A stretch of 64,000 nt of DNA from Lodderomyces elongisporus. Its lineage: Eukaryota > Ascomycota > Pichiomycetes > Serinales > Debaryomycetaceae. Positions 29,518-40,383 of the stretch are shown here, one piece after another. The number at the start of each line of letters is the position of its first letter. Position 1 is the first letter of the stretch. The translations under genes and the position numbers were made by a program. The stretch spans positions 1,311,501 through 1,375,500 of the forward strand of contig NC_083673.1 in the NCBI RefSeq assembly GCF_030384665.1, in the 5' to 3' direction. The notes under the pieces were generated by a model. That model ran no database searches and was not told the origin of the DNA. It saw only the letters and a program-made list of their open reading frames with translations.

Positions 29518-32500
29518 ATGAAGTATGGTAAATATCTTGCATCTAGACAACTAGAGCTTCCAGAATATTCTGGACACTTTATTGACTACAAGGCTCTCAA
29601 AAAATTAATCAAACAATTAGCCACGCCCGCAAGTGATGGCACGGATGCAGATAATAATGGCTCGGCCTTCTTGGCAAATTTTAGTGGAGAAAGTGCAACC
29701 GATATTCAACGTGCTTTGAAGGAGAACAAAGCGACGTTTTTTTTCCGTGTTGAAAGAGAACTTGACAAGGTCAATTCGTTTTATTTGGAAAAGCAAGCGA
29801 ACCTAGCAGTGAATTTAGATTTGTTGGTGTTGAAAAAAAATGAACTATTTGGGAAATTGTACAATTATATACATTACCAGCACAACGGCGGAGCAGACCC
29901 AAAGTCAAAATCAGCGTCGGTATCAGCATCAGCATCAGCGTCGGCATCGGCATCAGCATCAGCATCAGCGGTATCATCAGCTATGAACTCAGACTTTCGC
30001 AACTCGATATCCTTCCTCAATTTGTATCAAAACTTCAAGAAACTCCACCAAGATCTAATAAGGCTTCAACAATTTATCGAACTAAATGAGACTGGGTTTT
30101 CAAAAGTGGTTAAAAAATGGGACAAGAGGTCGAAATCGCACACAAAAGAATTATTCATAAGCACTGCTGTTAGTGTGCAACCAGTGTTCCACAGAAATGA
30201 AATCAATGAGTTGAGTGACTTGGTTACGCAGTCTCTCTTTGACATAGAGAGCATTATGGATAGTGACTATACGTGCTTGAACAATTACAGTCTGTATGCG
30301 CTTAATTCGCTGCTGCACCTGCCCAGTATATTGTTAAAAGAAGAAGGTATCGATGTTGACAAGCTGATCAACCATAATGAACCGAAATCAGAATTTGTGA
30401 GACATTCTTCCATTGGGGGTACTCCAATAACAAACAATGAAGTTGATGAGCTTTATGCAAGTTTTGTCAATATTGCCACGATCAAGGATCCCGATATGTC
30501 GCTCTTGGCCAGGTGGATTGACAAAGTCAATGGTTCTAGCTTAGCAAGTACTTCAGATACCAGATTTAACACCATTGTCAAGTCCAAAGTGTCCAAGATT
30601 TTCCTCTTGTCGATTGCGAATTTGAAAATTTCAGATTCCTTTTTGGAATCGTTTCTCAACCTTGTCAATTATGACGTTGATTTTACTATAATCAACGACG
30701 ATTTTAACAACAACAAGACAATCATACACGAGTGTTGTTCAATAGCACCAACCTCACACCACGAGTCCCACGTAGTCATCAACAACGGTGTTAGAGTTGT
30801 TAATTTAAATGACTCAATCAACCACTCACGAAACTTTATAGTCGAGTACATGATGAAAAACTTGACCCAATTGGAAGTTAGAAACTTGTTAACGCGAAGG
30901 GATTTCAATGGCAGAAACTGTTTGCATTACGCTGCTCAAAACAACCGAGGAGATCTTATTGAGCTTTTGCTTTCTTCATTTCCAAAAGAACATATAGATG
31001 ATGTGGACAACGACTCGATGTCGCCCCTCTTGTTGGCAATCAAAAACGGCTACCTCAACATTGTTAAGATTTTGGTAAAATCGGGTTCAAACCCCTTTCC
31101 CGAAACAAGTAAGGATACCCTCCAATATCTTCCAATAAACTATGCTTGTAAATTTGGCGACTATAAAATCTTGGAGTACCTTCTTTCAAACGAATCATCC
31201 AAGAATTTGATGAAAATGTTAGTTAACCAGCGAGATGTGGAGGGTCTTTTGCCTTTGCATGTAGTGTCTAGAGCCGGTCATTACAAACTCATTGAGTTAC
31301 TTATTCAATATGGCGCAGAGGTGAATAAGCTAGATGGGTTCAACAAATGGACACCAATTTTCTATTCAGCATCCGAGGGTCATGTGAAAACTACTCAGGA
31401 ATTGATCAAGTATGGTGCGAAATTGAATGTTGTTGATGGCGATGGGTTTAATGTATTGTACTACTCTGTATTGGAAGGACATATTGAAGTGATAAATGAA
31501 CTATTGAGCTACGATAAACGACTTTGTGGGGAAGGACGTGGACTGCAATTGCATTTCCCACAAACAACAGCAATAAGTACTTCTTCTTCTTCTATTACTA
31601 CTGGCGGAGCTGAAATTGGAGAAACTACTCCAATGACGGGAATAAGCACAATTACTACTAATGGTAGCGACTTTAGTACTGAAGCTGTTACGAATAGAGA
31701 AGATGACTCTGATGACAGTGATCCAGTTGAGAAGCAAAATGTGGACAGCATACCAGACTTACAATTGCCACCTCCTATCTTGCCATTGCGCCGATATGGA
31801 CACAATTTCTTGGAGCAAAAAGTTCTTATTGAGCTTGTTTTCCCACATGATGATCTGGAGTTTATCAAGCTTTACAACACTATCACCGACTTGAAGCCTG
31901 GACGAATTACACTAACTTCAAGCAATTCTGATATTGTGCCGAGAAACATCTTATTGCCATTAGAAGAGAAAGCCGGGAATGGTGGAGGAACTTGTGTGTT
32001 TCAAACAGATGTGGACTCTTTAACTGATTTTCGCATTGATTTTGAGATTTTCCCTAAATTTGGAACTAGACTTATTGCTAAAACCACAGCACTTTCATTC
32101 TCCAATATCGACACTACTTCACCTGAGGTAACTTCAGTTGAGCTTCCACTTTTCGATTTGAGATTAAGAAATATCGGGCTGTTGAGATTCAATTTTCAGA
32201 TTATCTTTCCTTTTTCAAGTACATTACTCGAAACTTCTAAATTTGATACTTATTGGAAATCCTCAACAAGTTTTGTCAATAACAAACATGCATTGAAGTT
32301 GAATGCGGCTGGCGGACTCTCACCAAAAAACTTTTTATCACCTAAGAATAATGCTAGTCATAATGCTAGTCATATTGCTGGTAATGTTACGGGTAATGTT
32401 ACTGGTAATGTTGCTTCAAATTCTTTTGCTGCAACTGCTGGTGCTGGTGCCAGTGCTGGTAGTGGTGGTGCAATAGGAGCTGCACATCTTTCGACAGTAC

Positions 32501-33483
32501 TGCAGGTTCCTTCATCTTCAATTGTTACCGCGACTTCTTTATCAGGAGAGTATCTTCGAATCAAGGTGTGCTTGCTCAATGACGCTACTCCAGTTGTTTG
32601 CCCTCACTGGGCAATAGCGATTACAGAAAAGATAGACTTGTACTTGCCAAACTTATCCCTTGAACAATTGACTTCAGTCACCGATGAGCTATTTGACTAC
32701 TCAAAGGTTTTAAGTGACATTTCAGCAATGACAGTGAAGGACATTCAGTTGATCAAAAAATTACTTCGCATCATATATCTACCATTGGACATTATCTTGG
32801 ATGTTTTGAGTCCCGATATTAACCTCAACTTGGAGCTTGTGTTTCCATCGGCATACGAGCTTGAGGCATTGCCCTTTGTTAGTAATGTCAAGGAAAATCT
32901 CAATACTTTTATTGACTTTACTTTGGACGATGTTTTTAAACACATGGAACCATCAAAGCGAAGATTCCCAGGTTCGGCATCTAGATCCATCATTTTCCTT
33001 AGTTCCAATTCCTTGATTTGTAAAATCTTGAACTGGAAACAGCCCAATTTCCCGGTTTTTTTGATCATGAATGGAATTACTTATAACGGCAAGTTGGGTA
33101 AGTTTGAAAAAAGGTCCACTAATGGAATGTTGATCCACCAGAGAGGCGTGAAAGAAAAACGCTACTTAATGCGTCTGAAGAACCGTCAGGACGTTATTAT
33201 TCGTTCAATTAAAGAAGCTGTCAATTTCACAGTTAGCAACAACTTGTTTGGTCTCATAACTTCTATGCATTTGCTAGAGCTAGTCCCAAAGTTGATTCCA
33301 CTCATTCGCAGTCAAGGTTTGATTCTTGTGGCATCCAGCGATTTTAATGAGCAACAAGAAGAAGAAGAAGAAGAGTTGGAAGAAGAACTTTTCAAAAAGG
33401 AATTGGATTCGTATAAAAAAACGGAGATCAACGGATTGCGATTTGATGATGTTCTCAGCTTCAAAGAAGATATTACAATTTAG
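29518..33483 (+). CDS. PHO81: Cyclin-dependent kinase inhibitor of the phosphate pathway, Pho81
   Basis: The 1321-residue protein has the full Pho81 architecture. An N-terminal SPX domain (about 1-215) opens with MKYGKYLASRQLELPEYSGH and has FFRVERELDKVNSFYLEK; it senses inositol pyrophosphates and phosphate. Six or so ankyrin repeats span about 462-664 (GRNCLHYAAQNNRGDLIELL through DGFNVLYYSVLEGHIEVINELL) and contact the Pho80-Pho85 cyclin-CDK. A C-terminal glycerophosphodiesterase-like region (about 1000-1290) is probably inactive, as in the family. Length exceeds the roughly 1180 of S. cerevisiae, partly because of a Ser-Ala repeat inside the SPX domain (residues 132-151) and an Ala/Gly/Ser-rich stretch (about 940-995). 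It ends in a Glu-rich patch. A cluster of CTG codons near 30309-30320 would read as serine. It inhibits Pho85 when phosphate is low, freeing Pho4. It is convergent with LDB17 across 211 bp. Confidence 0.96.
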   Translation: MKYGKYLASRQLELPEYSGHFIDYKALKKLIKQLATPASDGTDADNNGSAFLANFSGESATDIQRALKENKATFFFRVERELDKVNSFYLEKQANLAVNLDLLVLKKNELFGKLYNYIHYQHNGGADPKSKSASVSASASASASASASASAVSSAMNSDFRNSISFLNLYQNFKKLHQDLIRLQQFIELNETGFSKVVKKWDKRSKSHTKELFISTAVSVQPVFHRNEINELSDLVTQSLFDIESIMDSDYTCLNNYSLYALNSLLHLPSILLKEEGIDVDKLINHNEPKSEFVRHSSIGGTPITNNEVDELYASFVNIATIKDPDMSLLARWIDKVNGSSLASTSDTRFNTIVKSKVSKIFLLSIANLKISDSFLESFLNLVNYDVDFTIINDDFNNNKTIIHECCSIAPTSHHESHVVINNGVRVVNLNDSINHSRNFIVEYMMKNLTQLEVRNLLTRRDFNGRNCLHYAAQNNRGDLIELLLSSFPKEHIDDVDNDSMSPLLLAIKNGYLNIVKILVKSGSNPFPETSKDTLQYLPINYACKFGDYKILEYLLSNESSKNLMKMLVNQRDVEGLLPLHVVSRAGHYKLIELLIQYGAEVNKLDGFNKWTPIFYSASEGHVKTTQELIKYGAKLNVVDGDGFNVLYYSVLEGHIEVINELLSYDKRLCGEGRGLQLHFPQTTAISTSSSSITTGGAEIGETTPMTGISTITTNGSDFSTEAVTNREDDSDDSDPVEKQNVDSIPDLQLPPPILPLRRYGHNFLEQKVLIELVFPHDDLEFIKLYNTITDLKPGRITLTSSNSDIVPRNILLPLEEKAGNGGGTCVFQTDVDSLTDFRIDFEIFPKFGTRLIAKTTALSFSNIDTTSPEVTSVELPLFDLRLRNIGLLRFNFQIIFPFSSTLLETSKFDTYWKSSTSFVNNKHALKLNAAGGLSPKNFLSPKNNASHNASHIAGNVTGNVTGNVASNSFAATAGAGASAGSGGAIGAAHLSTVLQVPSSSIVTATSLSGEYLRIKVCLLNDATPVVCPHWAIAITEKIDLYLPNLSLEQLTSVTDELFDYSKVLSDISAMTVKDIQLIKKLLRIIYLPLDIILDVLSPDINLNLELVFPSAYELEALPFVSNVKENLNTFIDFTLDDVFKHMEPSKRRFPGSASRSIIFLSSNSLICKILNWKQPNFPVFLIMNGITYNGKLGKFEKRSTNGMLIHQRGVKEKRYLMRLKNRQDVIIRSIKEAVNFTVSNNLFGLITSMHLLELVPKLIPLIRSQGLILVASSDFNEQQEEEEEELEEELFKKELDSYKKTEINGLRFDDVLSFKEDITI
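29911..29970 (+). repeat. In-frame Ser-Ala repeat in the SPX domain of PHO81
   Basis: TCA/TCG alternates with GCA/GCG for about ten units and encodes Ser-Ala. It interrupts the SPX domain before its last helices. Confidence 0.9.
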
Positions 33484-33694
33484 ACAAACTAATAAATAAG
33501 ATCTTTTTTTCTTTTTCTTTTTCCTTTTCCTTTTCTTTTTCTTTTTCCTTTTCCTTTTCTTTTTCTTTTTCCTTTCCTTTTTCTTTTTCCTTTCCTTTTT
33601 CAATATTCAATTACTAATTAATGTGCTCTAAATTAAATCGCAATTACAACCGTTATTGCAAACTAATAATCTAATTATATACTTCATTTTTTTC
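33484..33694. terminator. Convergent PHO81/LDB17 3' region with TTTTCC array
   Basis: The 211-bp spacer is mostly a TTTTTC/TTTTCC array (about 33505-33600) with a higher-order period of roughly 20-30 bp. Pyrimidine-only, it could slow transcription; both messages must end in or near it. The Lys/Arg reading on the reverse strand is an artefact. Confidence 0.6.
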
Positions 33695-35935
33695 TTATTT
33701 GGATCTTCTTGGAGGAGGAGGTGGTGGGGGTGGAGCCTTCTTTTTTAAAGCTTTTCGTTTTATAGACGAGTCTGAATTTATCGAGCTAGAAGAAGACGTA
33801 GCAGAACCATCTAGCTTGTAAAGTTGATGACGAAGCTTTTGCGGCACGGGCAATTTGGGTAATGGCTTGGATGTAAGATATTCATTGGGTAAATCCAAAA
33901 TGTTTGTGTCATGACACTTTTGATCATAGTCATGGTCTTGGTTATGGTCCTGATCTGTGGTTGGCCCCGTATCTTCATCTTTATCTTTTGCTGATAGTGG
34001 AGACTCTTCAAAAGGAAAAGTCTCATTTGTTGTAATATTTGCATGTTTTGAAAATTGGGCGAGAAACACGTTGTTGTTATTTTCTTCAAATAGATTTGGG
34101 GAAGTAGTTTGTGATGTTGGCTTTGATTTCTTTTCACTATTCTTTCTTTCAAGGATATTATGCGTCGTTGTATGCTTATGATAATCAGATCTCATTGACG
34201 TTCGCATTGAGGCAACTCGCGTAAAGAGTGGTAATGCAGGTGGCTGTTCAGATTCAGGCGAATTGCTTTCCGAAGAACCGCTACTAGAGTTGGGGCGTAC
34301 ATCAGACGGAGACGGATTTCTTTGTAATTCCACTTTTCTTTCACATTGCAATGCTGACTTTTTCAACCACTTTATGTTCATACATTTTGTGGCCAAGTCC
34401 AGCATCAAGGTATGTTCACTTCGTTCGCGCTTCAATTCAGAGTTTGTGATGATGTAGCCCAATACATTTACTAAATCTGCACTTTTGTAATTGCCGCACT
34501 CGTTTAGCTCTGAAAACATTAGAATTGGATAAAGGACTCGAAGGTATGTCAAAATTAGAATCGTATCCTTCTCCATAAGATTATCCAACTCACGAATAAA
34601 TATGTCAACCAAAATCTTCAAATCATTTCGATATATCAACTTTGCAGTCATGGAAGTGGTGAACACCAAATACAAGAATTTGAGTATTAAAAGTTTGATT
34701 ATTTGCGACTCTTCTCGATTCAAATGAAAAATCAAGAGATTGATGAACCCAACAATATTGTTGACGTTCGACTTTGCATCTTGATGATTATGGATTAGCT
34801 CTTCAAATACTTTATTGGTATTCGCTGAGTTAGTGGAGTATGAACTCATCAAAAACTGCTCGTTGATAAGTAGCAAGAGTTTCATTTCTTCATAAGCAAT
34901 AAGTCGGCTCTCATCGTGGAATTCATCATCACTATCCAAGTCATAAGCATTAAACAGCTCAGACGAAAGTAAATGTTTTATAGTAGTTCCCACCAACTTG
35001 TTATCGCTCTTTGCGAGGAGCAAAAGTTCCTTTGACGAAAGAATTTCCATGTAATACAAATACTCAAACATTAAATCGCATCCAAACTTTAAAATCACAA
35101 ACGATGATTGCTTTTGCTCAACTGCTTTAATTTGTACTGTTATAAAGTAGCATAAAATGGAGAAAAAATTGCCTTGCTGAAGCGTGGTAAATACTTCCTC
35201 TATGCTAATAATATCCAACGTATCAGTACTAGTAGACGAAGCACCACTCAGTCCACTAGCATTATCTGCAATATCCTTTTCATTTGTACTATTCTTTATT
35301 TTCAAAAGCAAGAGCAATGTGATGCACAAGAATTCCTTCAAGCACTCGCTTTCATACCTTACTTTATCCTTATCATTATCCTTATCATTATAGTTATCAT
35401 TATCATGTTCGGTTCCTGCTGTTGTCAAAGAGGAAATAGTGTTGATGCCAATATTAGACAGAGCCAATCTTCCTTCTGTGATTGCTGCAAAAGTCTCCAA
35501 AAGTGCCAATATCTTCCCAACACAGTATTTATAGTTTCTCAGAAACATATTCAGCACCAACAATCTTAGCGCATACAAACTGAGGTCCTGGTATGTTGGC
35601 GTGTTGTCGGTATCGACGTAGATGTTATCGATGATGCATTTTAGGAAAATGGAAAAAGTCTCATTGCATTCCAGAGGGTCACTATTAATCAAGATAGATG
35701 AAAGTTCGTCATCCAAGTAGTCTCGGTTGGAAGACTCGGGGAAAGTAATCGTTGTTGATGCAATCGAAATTGTTGTTGCAGATGGGGTAGAGGTTGGTAG
35801 TCTTGGTCTTGATCGTGACCGTGACCGTGATTGTGACTGGGGCAGTGGCCCGGGTAGATTTGATAATTGCGCTTGCGTATTTATGGACGAGGACCCCCTG
35901 TTGTATATGTTGGCCCCGTTTGACAGTCTTATCAT
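33695..35935 (-). CDS. LDB17: Ldb17/SPIN90-family actin regulator of endocytosis
   Basis: The 746-residue protein resembles Ldb17, the yeast member of the SPIN90/Dip1 (WISH) family. It works with Arp2/3-based actin assembly at clathrin endocytic sites and binds SH3 proteins through its proline-rich tail. The family leucine-rich helical domain is seen from about residue 60 to 520, with DDELSSILINSDPLECNETF, YALRLLVLNMFLRNYKYC and, most clearly, LIYRNDLKILVDIFIRELDN plus ILTYLRVLYPILMFSEL (about 430-475). The C-terminus ends in KKKAPPPPPPPPRRSK, a strong SH3 ligand. Linkers carry Ser-Arg (QSRSRSRSRPR near residue 37) and acidic-Asn repeats. The name rests on the helical domain plus the polyproline end. 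The promoter is shared with the CSC1-like gene (1.7 kb). Confidence 0.8.
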   Translation of the reverse strand: MIRLSNGANIYNRGSSSINTQAQLSNLPGPLPQSQSRSRSRSRPRLPTSTPSATTISIASTTITFPESSNRDYLDDELSSILINSDPLECNETFSIFLKCIIDNIYVDTDNTPTYQDLSLYALRLLVLNMFLRNYKYCVGKILALLETFAAITEGRLALSNIGINTISSLTTAGTEHDNDNYNDKDNDKDKVRYESECLKEFLCITLLLLLKIKNSTNEKDIADNASGLSGASSTSTDTLDIISIEEVFTTLQQGNFFSILCYFITVQIKAVEQKQSSFVILKFGCDLMFEYLYYMEILSSKELLLLAKSDNKLVGTTIKHLLSSELFNAYDLDSDDEFHDESRLIAYEEMKLLLLINEQFLMSSYSTNSANTNKVFEELIHNHQDAKSNVNNIVGFINLLIFHLNREESQIIKLLILKFLYLVFTTSMTAKLIYRNDLKILVDIFIRELDNLMEKDTILILTYLRVLYPILMFSELNECGNYKSADLVNVLGYIITNSELKRERSEHTLMLDLATKCMNIKWLKKSALQCERKVELQRNPSPSDVRPNSSSGSSESNSPESEQPPALPLFTRVASMRTSMRSDYHKHTTTHNILERKNSEKKSKPTSQTTSPNLFEENNNNVFLAQFSKHANITTNETFPFEESPLSAKDKDEDTGPTTDQDHNQDHDYDQKCHDTNILDLPNEYLTSKPLPKLPVPQKLRHQLYKLDGSATSSSSSINSDSSIKRKALKKKAPPPPPPPPRRSK

Positions 35936-37662
35936 TGGGGTTTAGGATCCAGGTCACCAAGGTTCATTGGATATGTCAATAACAATGAAAATGCAATAAA
36001 ACAAATGTAACAGAATGAATCACACACACACCAACACTCACAAAAAATAAAAGTGATAGCGGTAATTATAATAGTAATATTAATAATAATATTAATCGTA
36101 ATAAAGACTAGCAACTACTCAAGTGATGGGTCAGCCTGATTATGGGGTTTAAAAAAGGGTACTGTATCAATTTTAGTGTCGGTTTTGAAATAAAGTATGG
36201 TGCGGTAGTCTATAGTGTTATTTTTATTATTGAAACTGGTTATAATTTCAAAAGAGACAATATTTTTGTTTCCTTGCTTTTTATCTTGAAAATCTCTCTT
36301 TCATTGTGTAATAATTCTTTTTTATTATTTTTATTTTTTTATTTTTTTTTCTCTCTTCTTGGTTTTGGGGTCGGGGATAAGAGGAGTTTGCTGTATACCA
36401 GCAAGGTGAAGAAGTTTCCTTTCTCAAATTTTTGTCTCTTTTTTTTTTCTTTGGGAGAAGGGTCAAACATCAAGTAGTAGTTAGCGCATTCCAACCCAAA
36501 TGCTTCAGCAATGGTTGAATGAAGAAAAAGAAGAAGAAGAAAAAGAAGAAGAAGAAGAAGAAGAAGAAGAAGAAGAAGAAGAAGAAGAAGGAAAAGAGAA
36601 TGTTAATGAGCACAACCACTAGGTATTCTTGCAACAATATAGTTTTGCAAGGCTTAGTCTTAAATTTTTTGTCCTGCTAATAATGTGCTACTGTGCTTCT
36701 GCGCTTCTGTGCTACTCCCTGCCACACTATGCTATCCATTTCTCTTATTATCAGATTCTCGTAATCCTCTCTCTCTCTTCAAGTTCTCATAATCGGCGCC
36801 CGTTTTCTTCCCTCTCTTCCTCAAATAATCATCTTGCTACTGAATGATGCAATATGATTAGCTCCTTGTAAAAGAAAATTTGAACTAAGCTGGATTGAAC
36901 TGAACTAAACTGGACTAAACCAAAATGAACTGCATTCAATATCAAAAGCATCCGAAAATCAAAGTTCAATTATTGATGTTACAGACCTCCATATATATAT
37001 GTATATGTACACATGTTTGCTTTATGTTTTTATTTCATCTCAACCCTTCTTTCTCATACTCACTTATGCTGCTTATTTATGTCATTGATTGAAGAACTGG
37101 TTGGCTGAATTAGTCTCAAAGCTTTGCTGGAATGTTTGGAATTTGGTTGCAAAAGTAGAGCTGATTATATTCTGTCGCGCAAATATATTTCCTTTCTCTT
37201 TTTTATTTTTTTTTTTTTTTTTTAATTCCAAAAGCGCGCGTCTCCGAAAATACCTGAATTGAACTGGAAGGAAAAAGAGAGCAAAAAAGAGAAAAGAGAA
37301 AAAGAGTAAAGCGATTGTTTGGGTGTATCTCTCTGTACACATATGTGCGACAGAGAAAATAGAAATATCAGTTGAGACGAGGTTGATCTCGGTAACAAAA
37401 ACACACACACACACACGCTCACTAAAAAATTATCACAGTCAACTTTGCTATACGACTACAAATTAGAATACAATATTTACACACACACAGATATATATAT
37501 ATATATATAGCTCACTTCATCTAAAAGCCACAAGTCTCAGTCCACATATATCACTGAACGAAGCCTTACTTCTGTATCAAGTGTGGGTCTCTTTTTGTGT
37601 TTGTGTTTGTGTTTGACTTTGAGTATTCACATTCAATTGCATCAACTAAACATTTGGAAACC
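35936..37662. other. 1.7 kb divergent intergenic region (LDB17 / CSC1-like)
   Basis: No credible gene. It contains a (GAA)n run (36521-36598), CA runs (near 36025 and 37400), a T run (about 37207-37223), a (TA)n run (about 37492-37509) and GTTTGT repeats immediately before the CSC1-like ATG. Confidence 0.55.
36521..36598 (+). repeat. (GAA)n trinucleotide repeat
   Basis: About 26 near-perfect AAG/GAA units. Intergenic purine tracts of this length can form triplex structures and vary in length. Confidence 0.9.
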
Positions 37663-40383
37663 ATGGTTTCAGAGAAATTGCAGAGTGTATTGCGAATCGG
37701 TTGGCAAATTATAGACGAAGGCGACTATGTTGACTCCAATTTTGGTAATAATAAAGGGCCGGATCCCATCCACACAGCTGGACCGCAGAGGGTGTTTACT
37801 ACTCAACTTGTCTTGACCACAATATCAGGGGTGGCGTTATTCCTATTGTTTTGCATAATGAGGTACAGGTGGCCACACATTTATGCTGTTCGAACATTGC
37901 GCCAGCAAGGTACAAAGCTGTTGAAACCGCTACCGGATAATTTATTTGGCTGGTTGAAAGTTATCTACAAGCTCACAGATGACGAAATACTATCGTACTC
38001 CGGGTTGGATGCATATGTCTTTATATCATTCTTCAAAATGGGGATAAGAATTTTTCTCATTTTGGCAATATTTTCAGTGGGGATATTGAGCCCCATTCGT
38101 TACTACTTTACCGGGAATTATGATAAGGACGACGTACTGGAGTCAAAGCCAACTAAACCCCCAGATTTCCATGAGGATTTCCCACATTTCTTGTGGGTGT
38201 ACCCGATATTCACCTATGTCTTTTCCATCGTGGTTTTCTACTATCTCTACGATTTTACTGATAAAGTTTTAAAAACAAGACAAAAGTACTTGGCGTCGCA
38301 GGATTCGATAACGGATAGAACTATTAGATTAGACGGTATACCAAAGAGGCTACTAAAGAGAGAAAAATTAAAACAATTTATTGAAGATTTGGGGATTGGT
38401 AAAGTTGAAGATGTTAAAATGATCTATGACTGGACACCTCTTCAACAAGAAGTAAACAAGAGGAAAAATTTGATCAAAAAGTTGGAATACTCATATGCCT
38501 CTGAGTACAGGTTAGACATTGACATTTTTAATCAACAACGTATTCCAGCTGTGAATCCAATCTGGAGCGAACCATTAGATAAACAAAATGTTGAGGACGA
38601 TATAATCAACTATTCGAAAGAGTTGATGTCGGTGGATGATGATATCAGAGCGACTCGTCGTAAGTTTGATGCCGATACTTCGACCATCAATGCAAAAGAA
38701 CACCAAGAGTTTAAGCAAGTTCCATCAGCGTTCATCACCATGGACTCTGTTGCTTCTGCGCAAATGGCAGCTCAAACAATTCTCGACCCTAGAGTATACA
38801 AGCTTATTGTGAGCTTAGCACCGGCACCAAAGGATATTATATGGCCAAATTTGAAACTTACGTACTCCGAAAAACTTCTTAAATCATACTTGATCACATT
38901 CATGATAGTGTTGAGTTATGGTTTCATTATTTTTCTAGTTATTCCGTTAACATCTTTGCTTGACTTGAAAACGATTAGCAAGTTCTGGCCAGAACTTGGC
39001 GATTTCATTGGCAGATCAAAGTGGTTGACCACGTTTGTTACAGGTATTCTTCCACCATTATTGTTTACACTTTTGAATATCCTGTTTCCATATTTCTACC
39101 GTTTTTTATCACAACATCAGGGTTACTCTTCCAACAGCGAGGTTGAGTTGTCAACATTGTCAAAAAACTTTTTCTTTATATTTTTTAACTTGTTTTTGAT
39201 CTACGTTGCCGCAGGAACATTTTGGGATTACATGTCATACATTAGTGACACAACAAAAATTGCAACACAATTGGCAACATCCTTGCGAAGGATGTCATTG
39301 TTTTATGTTGACTTGATTCTCTTGCAAGGGGTAACCATGTTTCCGGTAAAGTTGTTGCAAGTAAGCGATTTTCTCCTTTTGAACATTTTGGGCAAATTAT
39401 TCTTCTTTAAGAAATTGATATTGAGAACCCCAAGGGATTATAGGGCGTATTACTTTACGCCGCAAGTTTTTGACTTTGGAATTAATCAGCCGCAGCATAT
39501 AATGATCTTTATGATCATTCTTATTTACTCAGTTGTATCCACAAAGATTGTCACTTGTGGGTTGGTTTATTTCATTCTTGGGCTTTTTGTATACAAGTAC
39601 CAGCTTGTTTACAACTTTGTCCATCCTCCACATTCCACTGCTAAAGTTTGGCCAATGATTTTTAGACGAGTTATTCTTGGATTGGTTATATTTCAATTGT
39701 TTATGTGCGGAACATTGGCATTGGACAGCGCTATAATACTTTCTGTATTGTGTGTTCCCACAATTATTGCTACATTCTGTGTCTGGTACAATTTCGAAAA
39801 ATACTATGTTCCATTAACCGACTTTATAGCATTACGAGCTATTCTCAATCCGACTCGCTTTGACAAAGTCTTTGAAAATGATGATACACTGTTCCATTCA
39901 AGTGAAAACAATAGCGAACAAACTTCGGTGAATCAAGCTGCGATTGATCACCATGAGACAAGTGTTGATGGAGATGATATAAATGAGGCACCGGTTGGTG
40001 AAAGTACAGTTCTTTATGATGGGAGTGGAGGAGGCGAGGGTGATCATGGAAGTACCGAAAGAAGGAGTGCTGAAAGAAGAAATGCTGAGGGGCGAACAAA
40101 GGGTAAATCATCGAGAAGACGAGAGTCTACTCTCGATGAAGAGCGCGAACAGTTCACTGATTATACGTATCCACCATTATTTGAACCATTGGATGGGCCA
40201 TGGATTGGTTTTACCGGTAATATGGTGTCGATGGTGGAGTATAAATTCCATGTCCATGATATTTTAGAAAACGGAAATGCCACATCTGAGAGCTTATCGG
40301 ACGAGGACGGAACTAGAGCAATTACTAGAAATGAGATGGAAACTATCATCGATAAGAAACTTACAGTTAGCGAATGGGAATAA
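37663..40383 (+). CDS. CSC1: Osmosensitive calcium-permeable channel, Csc1/OSCA family
   Basis: The 906-residue protein belongs to the DUF221 / OSCA-TMEM63 family, closest by feel to yeast Csc1. It is a plasma- or endomembrane mechanosensitive or osmosensitive cation channel. The first membrane segment is at about 46-68 (FTTQLVLTTISGVALFLLFC), followed by two more near 117-140 and 173-195. A cytosolic RNA-recognition-like domain with RTIRLDGIPKRLLKREKL and FITMDSVASAQMA spans about 215-385. About eight further membrane segments lie between 400 and 712, including FFFIFFNLFLIYVAAGTFWD. The last 180 residues form a charged cytosolic tail with SSRRRESTLDEEREQFTDY. Several fungal paralogues (Phm7, Rsn1, Spo75) share this fold, so the exact orthologue is less certain than the family. 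I use the ATG at 37663; the open frame upstream has only TTG. Confidence 0.82.
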   Translation: MVSEKLQSVLRIGWQIIDEGDYVDSNFGNNKGPDPIHTAGPQRVFTTQLVLTTISGVALFLLFCIMRYRWPHIYAVRTLRQQGTKLLKPLPDNLFGWLKVIYKLTDDEILSYSGLDAYVFISFFKMGIRIFLILAIFSVGILSPIRYYFTGNYDKDDVLESKPTKPPDFHEDFPHFLWVYPIFTYVFSIVVFYYLYDFTDKVLKTRQKYLASQDSITDRTIRLDGIPKRLLKREKLKQFIEDLGIGKVEDVKMIYDWTPLQQEVNKRKNLIKKLEYSYASEYRLDIDIFNQQRIPAVNPIWSEPLDKQNVEDDIINYSKELMSVDDDIRATRRKFDADTSTINAKEHQEFKQVPSAFITMDSVASAQMAAQTILDPRVYKLIVSLAPAPKDIIWPNLKLTYSEKLLKSYLITFMIVLSYGFIIFLVIPLTSLLDLKTISKFWPELGDFIGRSKWLTTFVTGILPPLLFTLLNILFPYFYRFLSQHQGYSSNSEVELSTLSKNFFFIFFNLFLIYVAAGTFWDYMSYISDTTKIATQLATSLRRMSLFYVDLILLQGVTMFPVKLLQVSDFLLLNILGKLFFFKKLILRTPRDYRAYYFTPQVFDFGINQPQHIMIFMIILIYSVVSTKIVTCGLVYFILGLFVYKYQLVYNFVHPPHSTAKVWPMIFRRVILGLVIFQLFMCGTLALDSAIILSVLCVPTIIATFCVWYNFEKYYVPLTDFIALRAILNPTRFDKVFENDDTLFHSSENNSEQTSVNQAAIDHHETSVDGDDINEAPVGESTVLYDGSGGGEGDHGSTERRSAERRNAEGRTKGKSSRRRESTLDEEREQFTDYTYPPLFEPLDGPWIGFTGNMVSMVEYKFHVHDILENGNATSESLSDEDGTRAITRNEMETIIDKKLTVSEWE

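Noticed and set aside
37597..37662. 22-codon N-terminal extension of the CSC1-like protein from a TTG
   Set aside because: The extension lies over GTTTGT repeats, and the ATG at 37663 gives a normal family N-terminus.
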